A DNA stretch of 64,000 nucleotides from NCBI GenBank assembly GCA_037355855.1, contig CM074762.1:4216001-4280000 (forward strand). Direction: 5' to 3'. Within the stretch, counting starts at the first letter, position 1; the number at the start of each line of letters is the position of its first letter. Under the pieces are notes generated by a model. The model worked only from the letters and a program-made list of their open reading frames with translations, was not told the DNA's origin and made no database searches. Source of the stretch: Pseudo-nitzschia pungens. Its lineage: Eukaryota; Bacillariophyta; Bacillariophyceae; Bacillariales; Bacillariaceae. The translations under genes were made by a program, and so were the position numbers. Of the stretch, positions 43,004-54,642 are shown piece by piece.

Positions 43004-43439
43004 CAGGGGTGATAATAGACAGGGGTGCGTCAATGCGTGAAAAAAAAATTACCCATGCGTGCACAAATAACAAAAACTGTCCTCATTTTTCTTTCCTATA
43101 TTTATTTTTAACTAACAAACACTAGTTAAAATACCTTAACTTCAGATAGTAATAACTCCATCAAAAATCAATCCTAATCTATATTTCAAATACCTACATT
43201 ATAGTTTAAAGTGTTTTAAACAAGAATATTCAATAAAAGTCAGGTTTTGAACGAGTCTAAGGTCATCTATTACTGATACAAAAATGAAGGCCATTTTTAG
43301 GCTTTTTGCAGAAGATATCCTTAATAGGTATGAAACATATGATTGATTTAGTTCGTAAATTAATTTAATTCCTCCACGAAACAACTGATAAAGTCATATC
43401 ACTAATACAGTCAAATCACTAATACATGATGCTACCAGG

Positions 43440-44680
43440 ACCTTCCGGAACTGTAAATATTTTCGCGCGAATCGCGCAATTTTTTGAGTCAAACTTGTCA
43501 ACTCACATCCCCCTTTTGGAACACAATTTGGGGGGATAAACTCGCACTTTTTTCTTTCACTTTTTCGAGACCAAAAAGTGCAAGTTTTCACGGGACTAAA
43601 AAACACATTCTTTTTCAACTCGCATTAAATGCGAGTTTGGTTCAACGGACAAAAAAAGTGCGAGTTTTCTTTGCAAAATTTTTTTTCGACGGGGGAGTCC
43701 ATTTGCTAAGAGAGGCGCAACGATGCGGGAGTCGATTTGCTAAGAGAGGTCCTTAATTAAAATTATGCTTGCTGCCCCCCCCCTATATTATCGACGCGTT
43801 GCTGCTGCTTGCTGTCCCCCCCTGTATTATCGACGCGTTGCTGCTGCTTGCTGCTTGCTGTCCCCCCCCCGTGTATTATCGACGCGTTGCTGCTGCTTGC
43901 TGCTTGCTGTCTCCCCTGTATTATCGACGCGTTGCTGCTTGCTGTCCCCCCCTCTTGTATTATCGACGCGTTGCTGCTTGCTGCTTGCTGTCCCCCCCCT
44001 GTATAATTGACGCGTTGCTGCTGCTTGCTGTCCCCCCCCCTGTATTATCGACGCGTTGCTGCTTGCTGTCCCCCCCCCTGTATTATCGACGCGTTGCTGC
44101 TTGCTGTCCCCCCCCTGTATTATCGACGCGTTGCTGCTTGCTGCTGCTTGCTGTCCCCCCCCCGTGTTGTCGACGCAACGACGGAGTCGATTTGTTAATT
44201 AATAGAGGCGCAACGATTTGCTAAGAGAGGCGCAACGACGCGGGAGTCGATTTGCTGAGAGAGGCGCGCAATGGGAGTCAATTTGTTAATAGAGGCAAAA
44301 CGACGGAGTCGAAAACGACGAGTTTTTGGTTGAAATTTTTGTTGAAAACACTCATTTTCCAAAGAAAACTCGCATTTTTTAAAGAAAACTCGCATTTTTT
44401 AAAGAAAACTCGCATTTTTCTGCTGAAAACTCGCATTTTTCTGCTGAAAACTCGCATTTTTCTGCTGAAAACTCGCATTTATTGCTGTATATACGTGTTT
44501 TTTTTCTAGAGCAAAAATGCGAGTTTTTTTTTACCATAAAAATCCGCACTTTTTTCGATCCCAAAAAATGCGAGTTTCTTTGTGGGAGATAATAAATTTA
44601 AGGGGATACCCTCAAAATGACTAACTGCAATAAAAAATCGCGCGGTCTGCGCATCGAAAACTATCTTTGTTCCGGAAGGT
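43440..44680. mobile_element. TIR DNA element, CCWGG-type, copy 2 (1241 bp)
   Basis: Ends ACCTTCCGGAAC / GTTCCGGAAGGT as in copy 1. Flanks are CCAGG (43435-43439) and CCAGT (44681-44685), a 5-bp duplication with one mismatch. The left and right 150-300 bp match copy 1 closely, including GATAAACTCGCACTTTTTTC and the AACTCGCATTTTT cluster at 44338-44480. This copy is uninterrupted and shows the element's native layout: TIR, subterminal repeats, minisatellite, subterminal repeats, TIR. No frame. Confidence 0.85.
43766..44170. repeat. GC-rich minisatellite of CCWGG-type element copy 2
   Basis: About ten units of TATTATCGACGCGTTGCTG followed by one to three CTTGCTG and a C-run. Same array as at 3122-3431 / 11383-11745. 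Confidence 0.9.
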
Positions 44681-44699
44681 CCAGTACGTAGTAATAATT

Positions 44700-44860
44700 C
44701 TTCCAAAAATTATTACTACCGGTACAGCACAGTAGTGTTAGTATTGGTAGTAGTGTTAGTATTGTTAGTGGTGTTAGTAGTGTTAGTGGTGGTACTAGTA
44801 GTGTTAGTAGTGGTAGTAGTAGTTGTAAGATTTAGTGGTGGTAGTAATCTTAGTGGCTGG
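44700..44860. repeat. GTTAGTAGT-type microsatellite
   Basis: Irregular GTGTTAGTA / GTGGTAGTAGT repeats between the CCWGG-type element and the right arm of the hAT-like element. Confidence 0.8.
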
Positions 44861-46841
44861 AATGTTCAAATTAATTAAATTAATTTACGAACTAAATCAA
44901 TCATATGTTTCATACCTATTAAGGATATCTTCTGCAAAAAGCCTAAAAATGGCCTTCATTTTTGTATCAGTAATAGATGACCTTAGACTCGTTCAAAACC
45001 TGACTTTTATTGAATATTCTTGTTTCAAACACATTAAACTATAATGTAGGTATTTGAAATATAGATTAGGATTGATTTTTGATGGAGTTATTACTATCTG
45101 AAGTTAAGGTATTTTAACTAGTGTTTGTTAGTTAAAAATAAATATAGGAAAGAAAAATGAGGACAGTTTTTGTTATTTGTGCACGCATGGGTAATTTTTT
45201 TTTTCTGATTTGAATGGAGTTTTGTACGAGAGCCCGCATTCGTGACGCACCCCTGTCTATTATCACCCCTGTTCTGTAGTAAGGTTTACTCGCACTTTCA
45301 ATTACAAAATTACAAAGTACTTTACCGGTTAACCTTAGGAGTACAAGGTACAAGTACAAAAAAAATACTTCCTCCGTTCCGAAATAACTGTGCGCTTCTC
45401 ACATACAAGCTTGTCTATCAATCAATTTTCAACCAATTCAAATCGTTCTTTTTGGGTTAAACTCTCCTCAACGAAGTCCTTATGCCTGGTTAGACACTAG
45501 TAAGGCTAGTGGTATTGCTCTGCCTTTCATTAGGACTTGAAAAGTGCCCGTTTTGCCCTTCAAATGTGATTTTACCGGTTGAAGGGGTTCCACCTGGCAT
45601 TTGAACCTCGGGGAAGGTTCTTTCGATAGCTGAGACAATGAACTTTTGTCTAGGTATAGGTGATAGAAACAGGAAGAGAGTTCTTGTACCTTCATCTTTG
45701 TTCCAAAGAGACCCATTTTAGTGCCCGGGTGATGTGTCCCATTTGCATTGTTTTGGTCTACAGGGGACCCAACGTACGCTAAAAACGGAGTTTTTGCCAG
45801 TTTTTTTTTTCAATCGTGCATTCGATCGAGTTTTTTTGTGTGTGTTTTTACACGGTGAAAAAAACACTGTACAAAAACACGTGCTTTTTCTCTTTACAGT
45901 TCATGTGCACCTATTTTGTCAACTCCAACACAGGCATTGCATCTCTCTTCTTCTTCCGTCTTTGCTCAACTCCAAGTCAGCACCACCACGAACCCTTCTC
46001 CCTCTTGAGCAGTGACAGGGACCATGTGGGCAAGTCAGTAGAAAGTGTACTGGAACCAGATGCCGACGTGCTACTCTACAGAGCCCTTGACCAAGATGGG
46101 CGGCAACAAACGACGACAAACGATCAACCAAAGACGGCGTGGACCCTTCTCTTTTGGTTGTAATGACAGGGACAACACAGGCCCGCCTGTACTATGATTA
46201 CTGCAACTGCATACCACTGTTGTACTCTACGTCCGAAAACTGTTTCGCGACCCCTCCCAAGAATTTATTTAGGGGGGTCGCGATTTATTCCTGGCTCATT
46301 TTGACGTAGCTTTTTCCTAGCTCTCTCGCGATTCGCAACCCCAATCGCGACCCAGTAACTACCTCAATTACGAAAATTAAAAAAAAAATAAAATAAAATT
46401 CATACTCGACCCGATTTTTTTTAAGACTCAATTTTTTTTCTTCAGTCACTTAATCAAATTAATCAACATTTAAAAAAAAAATATTTGTTTTCTCAAAATA
46501 ATCCCCCCCTTCCCCCAATTTTTTTCAATCTGACTCATTATTACCGACCCTACCAACATTATATATTATGAGACTGTTGCAGAAATTCACTCTCAAAAAT
46601 TGATTTCTCATCCCGACACCAGTATTTCCCATCACACCCCTCAAGAAATTCATCAGGAAAATCACAATTATTACCCGAATTACAGGAATCGCGACCCCCA
46701 TGAAAAAAATTTTGAAACACTATGATGCAAAATATAAGTCTTTCTTTTGATAAATATTGATACTACTCTAATAATTGTTTATTCTCTGTTCAGTTTTCTC
46801 ACACACTCACACACAAATTTTGGTTCGATCTCGAACAATTT

Positions 46842-48442
46842 TTAAAGACTGGCCAACGCGATATCGTTACTGCCAGTAAAGTCCTCCTCATCTTCATTTA
46901 CATCTAGCAAAGCTTGTAGCTCCGGACTAATGTATTCAGTAACTTCTTCCTCCTGCACCCAGTCCTCATCGTACGGACTGTTGTTGTTGTCATCGTTTTC
47001 ACTCTCGCGACGGAGCCTCTCTCTCAATCTTTCCTCACACTCTCTACCCGTTCTCGGATTCTTCCTCAGCACATCAATCTCCCTGCACAAGTTATTGAAC
47101 AGTGCTATACCTTCCTTCGACCATGATTGCTCCTCTCCACTGTATTGGTCACAAAATTTCTTTTTCTTCCTCCTTCTCACAATCCTGCCACCACCGTTCC
47201 TTTTTTGCTCAACATGATTCACCCAAACATCATACTCATTATGAATCATCATCAATGCAAATGCTTCATCGCTTTCTGTGAATATTTCACTCAGCAAACA
47301 TGTCGTCTTTTTCCATCTGTAGCCCCTCTCTTTTGGAGAGATGCTTGATAGAATCCGAGTCACAAAGTAATAAAAATCATCATTTTCACTGTTGTTGTCA
47401 TACCTTCTGTACCCTGGGTTCAGTCCCAGCTTCTTTCTACTACTAGTTCCACTACTACTAGTACTCTCCCGCATCACAATCTCCACTTTACCTGGAAAGG
47501 AATCTGGCACAATGCCTTCGCGATCAAGTGTGTCCTCTAGTACGACGCGTACACAGGAGTAGAAAGTGTTAGAGTAGCAGGGGAGGATATACCATCAATC
47601 TCCACCAAGCAGTAATAGCAACAAATGTATTCACTTAGTAAGCACGTACCAAGAAAATGTTTTCTAGCCAAAGTTTGAGCATTGTGCCGCAGATTTGAAA
47701 GACCCTTGTACACCAACCTTCTGTTAAACCCATAAAAAATTTCAAATGAAATACCATGGGGTGGAACGACAGCTCGGGACGCAATCGCTTTCTTCAAAAT
47801 TTTTTTGACCTTATTTTCATCCACGATAAACTTCATGCTACGAAACCAACTATTTCTTATGTGCCGTGTCAACTGTGCTTCCAAACCCGCGTCTTTTTGA
47901 TGTTTCTTAAGTTTATCCGATTGCGCCTTAGTTATCTCTAATTTTGCTTCACTTACGGTTCGTACCATCTGTGGCTTTGGCTTCTTCCCTGTTGTAGTTG
48001 CCTCCAGCGTGGGTTCTTCTTTTTTTGTATCCTTCTGCAGTGTTGTCACATCCCTCTCTAAAGAAGCTACTTTCTGCTGGCTCTCTTTTAGCTGTTGCAG
48101 CAATGCTTCGTATGTGGGTCTTGGTGTTGTTTTGGTACCGGTCGTAATCGGTCTTGGTGTAACAACACCCGGGGCGGCGGGGGGTTTGTTGGTTGGTGGT
48201 GTGGTACCAACGAAAACCGCGGTCGGGTTGTTCTTGGTTCTTTTATTTTTTTCATCAGCACCACCTGAGGTGGGTGGTAGTTTTCTACTTGTCTTTGGGT
48301 TCGATTTCGTAGGGGTAATACTAGCAGTAGTATCAGCACCTGTATTAGCATTGGAGACAATTTTTCCACTTCGATTCTTTCTTGGTGCATTGCAATCTGA
48401 TTTCTTTTCTATTTGCTGATACTCATCATATACGGTAGGCAT
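46842..48442 (-). CDS. Unrecognised transposon protein, 495 aa, two exons
   Basis: Exons on the minus strand are 48442-47650 and 47536-46842 (intron 113 bp, donor GTACGT, acceptor CGTACTAG), 1488 nt and 495 residues. The ATG at 48442 (M-P-T-V-Y-D-E-Y-Q-Q) was chosen because the frame upstream is hydrophobic and unlike the rest. The first 150 residues are Thr/Pro/Lys-rich. Then comes a short coiled coil (Y-E-A-L-L-Q-Q-L-K-E-S-Q-Q-K-V-A-S-L-E) and a globular basic region (R-N-S-W-F-R-S-M-K-F-I-V; F-E-I-F-Y-G-F-N-R-R-L-V-Y). Exon 2 has G-Y-R-W-K-K-T-T-C-L-L-S-E-I-F, a basic R-R-R-K-K-K-K stretch and an acidic tail. I do not recognise a family. Position and basic character suggest a DNA-binding accessory protein of the element; that is inference. 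Confidence 0.65.
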
Positions 48443-49976
48443 TGTTTCGGGCGTCGGAAGTAAAAAAAATATGTGAAGCCATAAAATTGTGAACACAGTT
48501 TTTTCACTACTACTAACAAAAAACCTGTTAATCATTTTCCTTTCACCATCCCCGCAACTTGTAATGGCATACACTTCACTATGGAAATTGTAGGTGACGT
48601 GGCCAAATGTTTTAGAGGATTCCCACCCGCGCCATAATTTTTTTCTATCCACCTGTGCACATCTCTGTTCATTCTCTACTGTACCCATACGGTATTCACT
48701 ATTGATTGTATTTTTGGCTCTACTATTCCCTGCGGGACAGTAGGTAGAAATTACTAGTAGTAGTACTACTACATAAGTATACCAGCAGTAGCAGAAGTTC
48801 AACTACTACGCATACGTACAGTAGTACCGGCAGTGATAGAACCAAATATATAATGACAATATCCACGGCTGAAACAAAAGGATCGTATTGTCTCTGTGGT
48901 AGCATTGTGGTCATAAGGGTCAGATGTGGCAGGATGGAATCCTTCACAATAATTATATTTTTCTTTGCCAATGGGCTAGATTACTATTTTTTTTGTCAGA
49001 TTTTTCATCCTGCTTTATTCTATTTTATATTCTTGGACATACCAGCAACCAAACAATCACCATTATCTTACATAGCCACTTGTGTATCCGTGCATTTTTA
49101 ACACTCTAAGACAAGAAAACATTGGTCAGTATGATGCCTGTTCCGGAAAAAAGCATATTTTGGGGTGGATTTTGGTCTACCGAGGATTTTTTTTACAAAG
49201 CAAGTGTCACATCCAAAATATAAGTTGCAGCAACTTTATACCCTTTTAGTATTCTAATAGATGCATATACTGACCATTATTCAGTGCGGACCACAAATAA
49301 TCTAGGACAATTTCACCCATGCACAGGAAATATGCACATTCTGTGCTGTAATTTTGTGTACTCAGAATTTTTCTCAGAAATCAGAACTTACATCCGAAAT
49401 ATAATTGGTAGCAACTTTATACCCTTTTAGTATTCTAATAGATGCATATACTGACCATTATTCAGTGCGGAACACAAGTAATCTAGGACAATTTCACCCA
49501 TCCACAGGAAATTTGCACATTCTGTGCTGTAATTTTGTGTACCCAGAATTTCTCTCAGAAATCAGAACTTACATCCGAAATATAATTGGTAGCAACTTTA
49601 TACCCTTTTAGTATTCTAATAGATGCATATACTGACCATTATTCAGTGCGGAACACAAATAATCTAGGACAATTTCACCCATCCACAGGAAATTTGCACA
49701 TTCTGTGCTGTAATTTTGTGTACCCAGAATTTCTCTAAGAAATCAGAACTTACATCCGAAATATAATTGGTAGCAACTTTATACCCTTTTAGTATTCTAA
49801 TTGATGCATATACCCACCATTATTTAAAGTATTCAAAAAGAAGTATTCAAACATTACGAATTATTCACAATTTATTAGATAAAATTACCAAATCACATTA
49901 TACTATCTTTTATAATATTCCATGACACGCCCGTTGTCTTCCTTTTCTTGTTGGGTGTACCAAATTTTGCAGACTC
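48443..49976. other. Spacer inside the 14.8-kb element, includes a 181-bp array
   Basis: 1.5 kb without a gene. Bases 48443-49190 may hold the promoter of the 495-aa gene. Bases 49200-49850 are a tandem array of about 3.5 units anchored by CAACTTTATACCC at 49231, 49412, 49593 and 49774, spaced exactly 181 bp. The rest is AT-rich flank of the next gene. Confidence 0.8.
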
Positions 49977-52127
49977 CTACTTCTGTTGTGCCCCTGCTGG
50001 AGGCTTTTTCTCTGGCTTCGGTGGACCTGGTGGAGGATGCTTCTTCATATGAGGTGGAAGGTTGGACGTTGAGTTCTGTATCCTCTTCCCCTTTTTTTTC
50101 CTTTTCTTCTTTTTCACTCTGTCTTGTTCAGTCTCCTCTTCCTTGTTTTGAACACTATTACTGAGGCTTGCTAATTTCTTCTTCTCGTCCATCCTTCTTT
50201 TCTGGTTGACGTTCTCGTGGGCGACTACGAAACAATTTTTCTTTCCTTCACGGATCGCACCATTCCCTTTCTTCTTGTAGCGTTGCCGCTCGCCCATCAC
50301 AGCATTCACCGAGCGACGGAACAACCCTTTTTCTTCTGTTGTCATAGCTTTAGTCTCCTCCCGAACGATATCTTCCATCTGTTTCTCCGTCCACTTTTCT
50401 ATTTCAGAGTGGGACACACTCTTGATGTCATCACGTTTGAATTTCCCATTTGTTGCCGGCGCAGCATCACCGAAGTTCCTATCGAAATAATCTTCCACAG
50501 TTTGTGTGTGATATGGTCCGGTCTTTTTACATTCATTCTCCTTAAACCAATTGCCAGCACTGATTAATTGATCACCAATTTTTTTTCTATATAGGTCAAA
50601 TGCGGGATCGACAAGAAATGTGAGTTTTGGTCCTTTCTTTCTCTGATAGTCCCAATCGGACTCAAAATTTGATTTAGCACTTGTTCTTGGAATGATGTCG
50701 TCGTAGGAACCCAAAAAGTTAATAAAGCCGGGACTATCTTTTTGTTTTGTCATATCTCCATAGGTGCTGCAAAACTGAAGTTCTTTTACGTTTTTTGCAA
50801 CCGTTGTTAGTTTTCCTCTAACGCCTTTGTCTTTCATGTTCTTGGCATTTTTTGGCTGTGTACTTTGTTTGCGGCCGAGCCTGCGTTCAATCCGTACCTC
50901 GTTATTGTCATAGTCAATTTTTTTGTTTTTTTTTGGGTTTGTGGCTTCGTTCGCTTTAGGAACGTCGTCCTCCACAGCCCCGATGGCTTTGTTTTGGTTT
51001 GTGGCTTCGTTCGCTTTAGGCTCGTCGTCTTCCCCACCCCTGTCGTTGGCTTTGGCATCGTCGTCTTCGCTCGAATCATCGTCCTCGCTCCAATCGTCGG
51101 CACCACGAGCCTCGAAAGAATTGTTGGTTTTTCGGTCATCGACGGGAGGATTACCTTTCTTTTCCTTTCGATCCTTGTCTTCGTCCTTGCTCGAATCGTC
51201 GTCCTCGCTTGAATCGTCGGCACCATGAGCCTCGAAAGAATTGTTGGTTTTGCGTTCGTCGTTGCCCTTGGCCCCGACGGGAGGATTATCTTTCTTTTCC
51301 TTTCGGACCTTGTCTTCGTCCTTGCTCGAATCGTCGTCATTATCTTTCTTTTCGGTTCGGTCCTCGCTGAAATCATCGGCACCGCGAGCCCCGAAAGAAT
51401 TGTTGGTCTGGTTCGGAGGATGGCGAAGAACCTCCTGCAAAGTGATATTTGTTATCACACTTACCCAGTCTTGGTCATTGTCAGGATCGTCGGTTCCCTT
51501 AGCCCCGACGGAAGGATTAGTTTTATTTTTTGCGTTCTCTTCATTATCCGCAGGATCGTCGATTTCCTTAGCCCCGACGACAGGATTAATTTTATTTTGT
51601 TCATCATCTTCGCCTTCGTTATCTTTGGGATCGTCGGCTCCCTTAGCCCCGACAGGAGTAGGATTTGTTTTGGTTGTTTCGTCTTTTTTTTCCCATGGGA
51701 AGTCAGGCATTCGCGGATGGGTGTCACGTTGCGATTCCCGGTCGTTGTCTTCATCCTCAGTGTCTTCATTCTCACTTTCCGAATCACTGTCTTCATTCTC
51801 ACTTTCCGATTCTCCATCAGAAGATTCTTCAGTGTCGGTGGAATCTTGCTCAAGTTCCTCCTCATTCTCTTGTTGGGGTTGTTCAGTGTCGGTGGAATCT
51901 TGCTCAAGTTCCTCCTCATTCTCCGATACTGGTGGAGGTACATATTTGTCACGAGCAGGTACTGCTTCAGCACCATCATCACTGCTAGATGAATCCTCAC
52001 GATAGTTTCGTTCGGGGGGTGAACGGGGTGATCTTCTCGGAGGATTTGTTGTTCGGCGCCGTGTGGACCGAGATGGATTTCCAGACCGACGAGATGGTGA
52101 ATCTCTATTCCTTTTGTGCCTTGCCAT
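49977..52127 (-). CDS. Unrecognised transposon protein, 716 aa, acidic repeats
   Basis: A single open frame from the ATG at 52127 (M-A-R-H-K-R-N-R-D-S-P-S-R-R). The Arg/Ser-Pro-rich start of about 45 residues is followed by a very acidic region (about 45-400) with degenerate repeats such as N-N-S-F-E-A-R-G-A-D-D and P-V-G-A-K-G-A-D-D. A conserved-looking globular part (about 420-640) follows: Y-G-D-M-T-K-Q-K-D-S-P-G-F-I-N-F-L-G-S-Y-D-D, W-D-Y-Q-R-K-K-G-P-K-L-T-F-L-V-D-P-A-F-D-L-Y and T-V-E-D-Y-F-D-R-N-F-G-D. The tail is basic and Pro-rich. Bases 51434-51463 read, on the minus strand, as a complete GTAAGT...TTTGCAG segment of 30 nt and may be a minimal intron or just coding. Family unknown. 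Confidence 0.6.
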   Translation of the reverse strand: MARHKRNRDSPSRRSGNPSRSTRRRTTNPPRRSPRSPPERNYREDSSSSDDGAEAVPARDKYVPPPVSENEEELEQDSTDTEQPQQENEEELEQDSTDTEESSDGESESENEDSDSESENEDTEDEDNDRESQRDTHPRMPDFPWEKKDETTKTNPTPVGAKGADDPKDNEGEDDEQNKINPVVGAKEIDDPADNEENAKNKTNPSVGAKGTDDPDNDQDWVSVITNITLQEVLRHPPNQTNNSFGARGADDFSEDRTEKKDNDDDSSKDEDKVRKEKKDNPPVGAKGNDERKTNNSFEAHGADDSSEDDDSSKDEDKDRKEKKGNPPVDDRKTNNSFEARGADDWSEDDDSSEDDDAKANDRGGEDDEPKANEATNQNKAIGAVEDDVPKANEATNPKKNKKIDYDNNEVRIERRLGRKQSTQPKNAKNMKDKGVRGKLTTVAKNVKELQFCSTYGDMTKQKDSPGFINFLGSYDDIIPRTSAKSNFESDWDYQRKKGPKLTFLVDPAFDLYRKKIGDQLISAGNWFKENECKKTGPYHTQTVEDYFDRNFGDAAPATNGKFKRDDIKSVSHSEIEKWTEKQMEDIVREETKAMTTEEKGLFRRSVNAVMGERQRYKKKGNGAIREGKKNCFVVAHENVNQKRRMDEKKKLASLSNSVQNKEEETEQDRVKKKKRKKKGKRIQNSTSNLPPHMKKHPPPGPPKPEKKPPAGAQQK

Positions 52128-52489
52128 GATGTTTCACAGTGAACTGATGCTCCTGTATGAAAATTGAAATTATGTTTGTTCATCTTAAAGGCTCCGAAGC
52201 ATGAATTCATTAGGCAATTGCTTGATCGTAACAATTGATCTCAAAATGTTTAAAATGTAAACACGATGTGATCCTTTTTTTCACCGTGGAACAAAACAAG
52301 TTTGAACTGAATGTTTTGGAAACTGAAAAAAAACCGTTGTCCATAGGCACTACTAACAGTCAAGGGTCGGTCATGCGTCGTGGGCAAGGTTTTGTTTAGG
52401 GGGTAATAATAATGATAGGAATAACGTATTGGTTTGCAAAGAAATCAATGTTACTCCCACCACTTTCTGTTGGCATCGTGTTAAAATGT

Positions 52490-52880
52490 ATTGTAGTACA
52501 GCCTACTGCAAGCAACATACAGTGGTCACTACTAGCAAATAATATTACAGCCTAGTAGTGCTAGCAACATACAGTGGGCACTATTATGATGCTAGCAAAT
52601 AATATTACAGCCTAGTAGTGCTAGCAACATACAGTGGGCACTATTACGATGCTAGCAAATAATATTACAGCCTAGTAGTGCTAGCAACATACAGTGGGCA
52701 CTATTACGATGCTAGCAAATAATATTACAGCCGAGTGCTAGCAACATACAGTGGGCACTATTACGATGCTAGCAAATAATATTACAGCCGATTGCTAGCA
52801 ACATACAGTGGGCAGTATTATGATCCCTAGCAAATAATATTACAGCCGAGTGCTAGCAACATACAGTGGGCAGTATTATG
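52490..52880. repeat. 60-bp tandem repeat
   Basis: About seven units with AATATTACAGCCTAGTAGTG, CTAGCAACATACAGTGGGCA and CTATTACGATGCTAGCAAAT; later units lose a few bases in the middle. Confidence 0.9.
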
Positions 52881-53429
52881 ATGCTAAGGTTAATACCATA
52901 CATACCATACCGGGACAACCAACCACAACTTCGCGCCAAAAGATTTGTACCAGTACCGTACGTACAGTGTACACAGTACTGGAAACCTACACATCCCCTG
53001 CATACAAGCCTCTGCAAACCAGTCGTTTTTTGTACTCAACAGCATGTACAGTTCCTACTGCAAGTTACGTACACTGATGTCATTTTTTCATGCAGTCTGT
53101 ACACCCGGTACCGTAGACTACTGTAAAGTACGTAACTATCGCGGTGAACAGTACTTGATCATCGCAAAATCGATTTTCCGCCCCACATCTCCCTCGTCAA
53201 AATTTTCATAATTTTCATTTTTGTTTCGGTGTTGGAATTTTCTGGCCGGTCCAGTTGAAAGTGAACCACGAGGCGCCTGGTACCATCTTGGAGAGACAAA
53301 CAGCAAAGAGAGTACGGAACAGGCCATTCTTGAAATCCTTGCTGTTTTCTTTTGTTATCAAGGTAGGGTGGGCTGCAGTCCTCGAATCACCTGGCTTACC
53401 CAGATATCTACGAGTACGACGCTAGGGAC

Positions 53430-54640
53430 AACAAATATCGATCGTAGGAGGGACGACAACAACAGGAGGTACGACGAGAAAAGGAGGTACGTGCATCGGA
53501 ACAAAGAGGAACGATGGGAACGAGGAGGGACGACGACGAAGAGGGACGACGAAGAAAATCGTAACTAACAGTCCGTTGTTGTTTTTGTACATTAGCAAGA
53601 GGGACGACGACGACGATCGGAACGAGGAGGGACGACGACGACGATTGGAACGAGGAGGGACGACGACGACGATCGGAACGAGGAGGGACGACGACCGGAA
53701 CGAGGAGGGACGACGACGACGATCGGAACGAGGAGGGACGACGACGACCATCGGTACGAGGAGCAACGACGACGACCATCGGAACGAGAAAGGACGACGA
53801 AGCAAGGTACTTCACTTGAACCGATCGGGACGAAGAGGGACGACGAAGAAAATAGTAGCTAACGGTCTGTTGTTTATTTTGTACATTCAGAACAGTGAGG
53901 GGGGACGACGACCATTGGAACGAAGAGGGACGACGACGACGATCGGAACGAGGAGGGACGACGACGACGATCGGAACGATCGGAAAAGGTATGCATAGTT
54001 TCCTAAAAATATTCTCGTATTTTCTGCCTCTAAGATGTAGGTGTACGGTGTATTTTTGATTTAGACTCGTTACTACTAGTACTAACATTTTTCACATCTA
54101 ACCACCGGTTACGACGATTTCAGGGACGACGACAACGACGATCGAAACGAAGCGCGACGACGATTCCGGACAAGCGCGACGACGATTTAAGACGGTCGCA
54201 ACGTAGCGCGACGACGATTTCGATCGATCGACGACGATCGAAGCGAAGAGCGACCACTATTTCAAGCAACGAAGACGATCGTAGCGAAGAGCAACGACGA
54301 TTTCACGGACGACGACAAAGACGATCGAAACATAGCACGACGACGATCTCAGTGACGACGAAGACGATCGAAGCGAAGAGGGAAGCGAAGGGCGACGACG
54401 ATTTCGATCGTAGCGAAGAGCGACGACGATTTCAGGGACAACGACAAAGACGATCGATTTCAGGGACAACGACAAAGACGATCGAAACGTAGCACGACGA
54501 CGATCTCAGGGACGACGAAGACGATCGAAGCGAAGAGCGACGACGATTTCAGGGACGAGGACATAGACGATCGAATCGAAGAGCAACGACGATTTCAGGG
54601 ACGACGACGACGACCGAAGTGAAGAGCAACGACCCTCACA
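53430..54640. repeat. GAC/GAA-rich minisatellite upstream of the 723-aa gene
   Basis: Two variants. GGGACGACGACGACGATCGG + AACGAGGA occurs at 53430-53990. A unit of about 40 bp, ACGACGATTTCAGGGACGAC + GAAGACGATCGAAGCGAAGAG, occurs at 54115-54640 and runs to within a few bases of the start codon. A segment of about 60 bp (TAACRGTCYGTTGTT and TTTTGTACATT) is duplicated at 53560 and 53855. Long minus-strand frames here are repeat artefacts. Confidence 0.88.
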
Positions 54641-54642
54641 TA

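Larger units (their letters stand above)
43004..45271. mobile_element. hAT-like foldback element with about 380-bp TIRs and 8-bp duplication
   Basis: Both ends start CAGGGGTGATAATAGACAGG. The inverted arms, about 43004-43385 and 44866-45271, are nearly identical apart from a 35-bp insertion near the right tip. The flanking TTCTGTAG (42996-43003 and 45272-45279) is a perfect 8-bp duplication. CAGGG tips with 8-bp duplications indicate the hAT superfamily. The interior has no transposase and is occupied by the CCWGG-type element (43440-44680) and a GTTAGTAGT microsatellite. A non-autonomous foldback form. Confidence 0.85.

Noticed and set aside
46230..46260. Canonical CACTA ends for the large element
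   Set aside because: Tips read CGTCCG, preceded by TA; no CACTA or CACTG is present at either end, and a 3-bp duplication does not fit (CTA against TAC).
53408..54088. Minus-strand frame of 226 codons, Arg/Ser/Pro-rich
   Set aside because: Fully explained by the GACGAC-type minisatellite read on the opposite strand.
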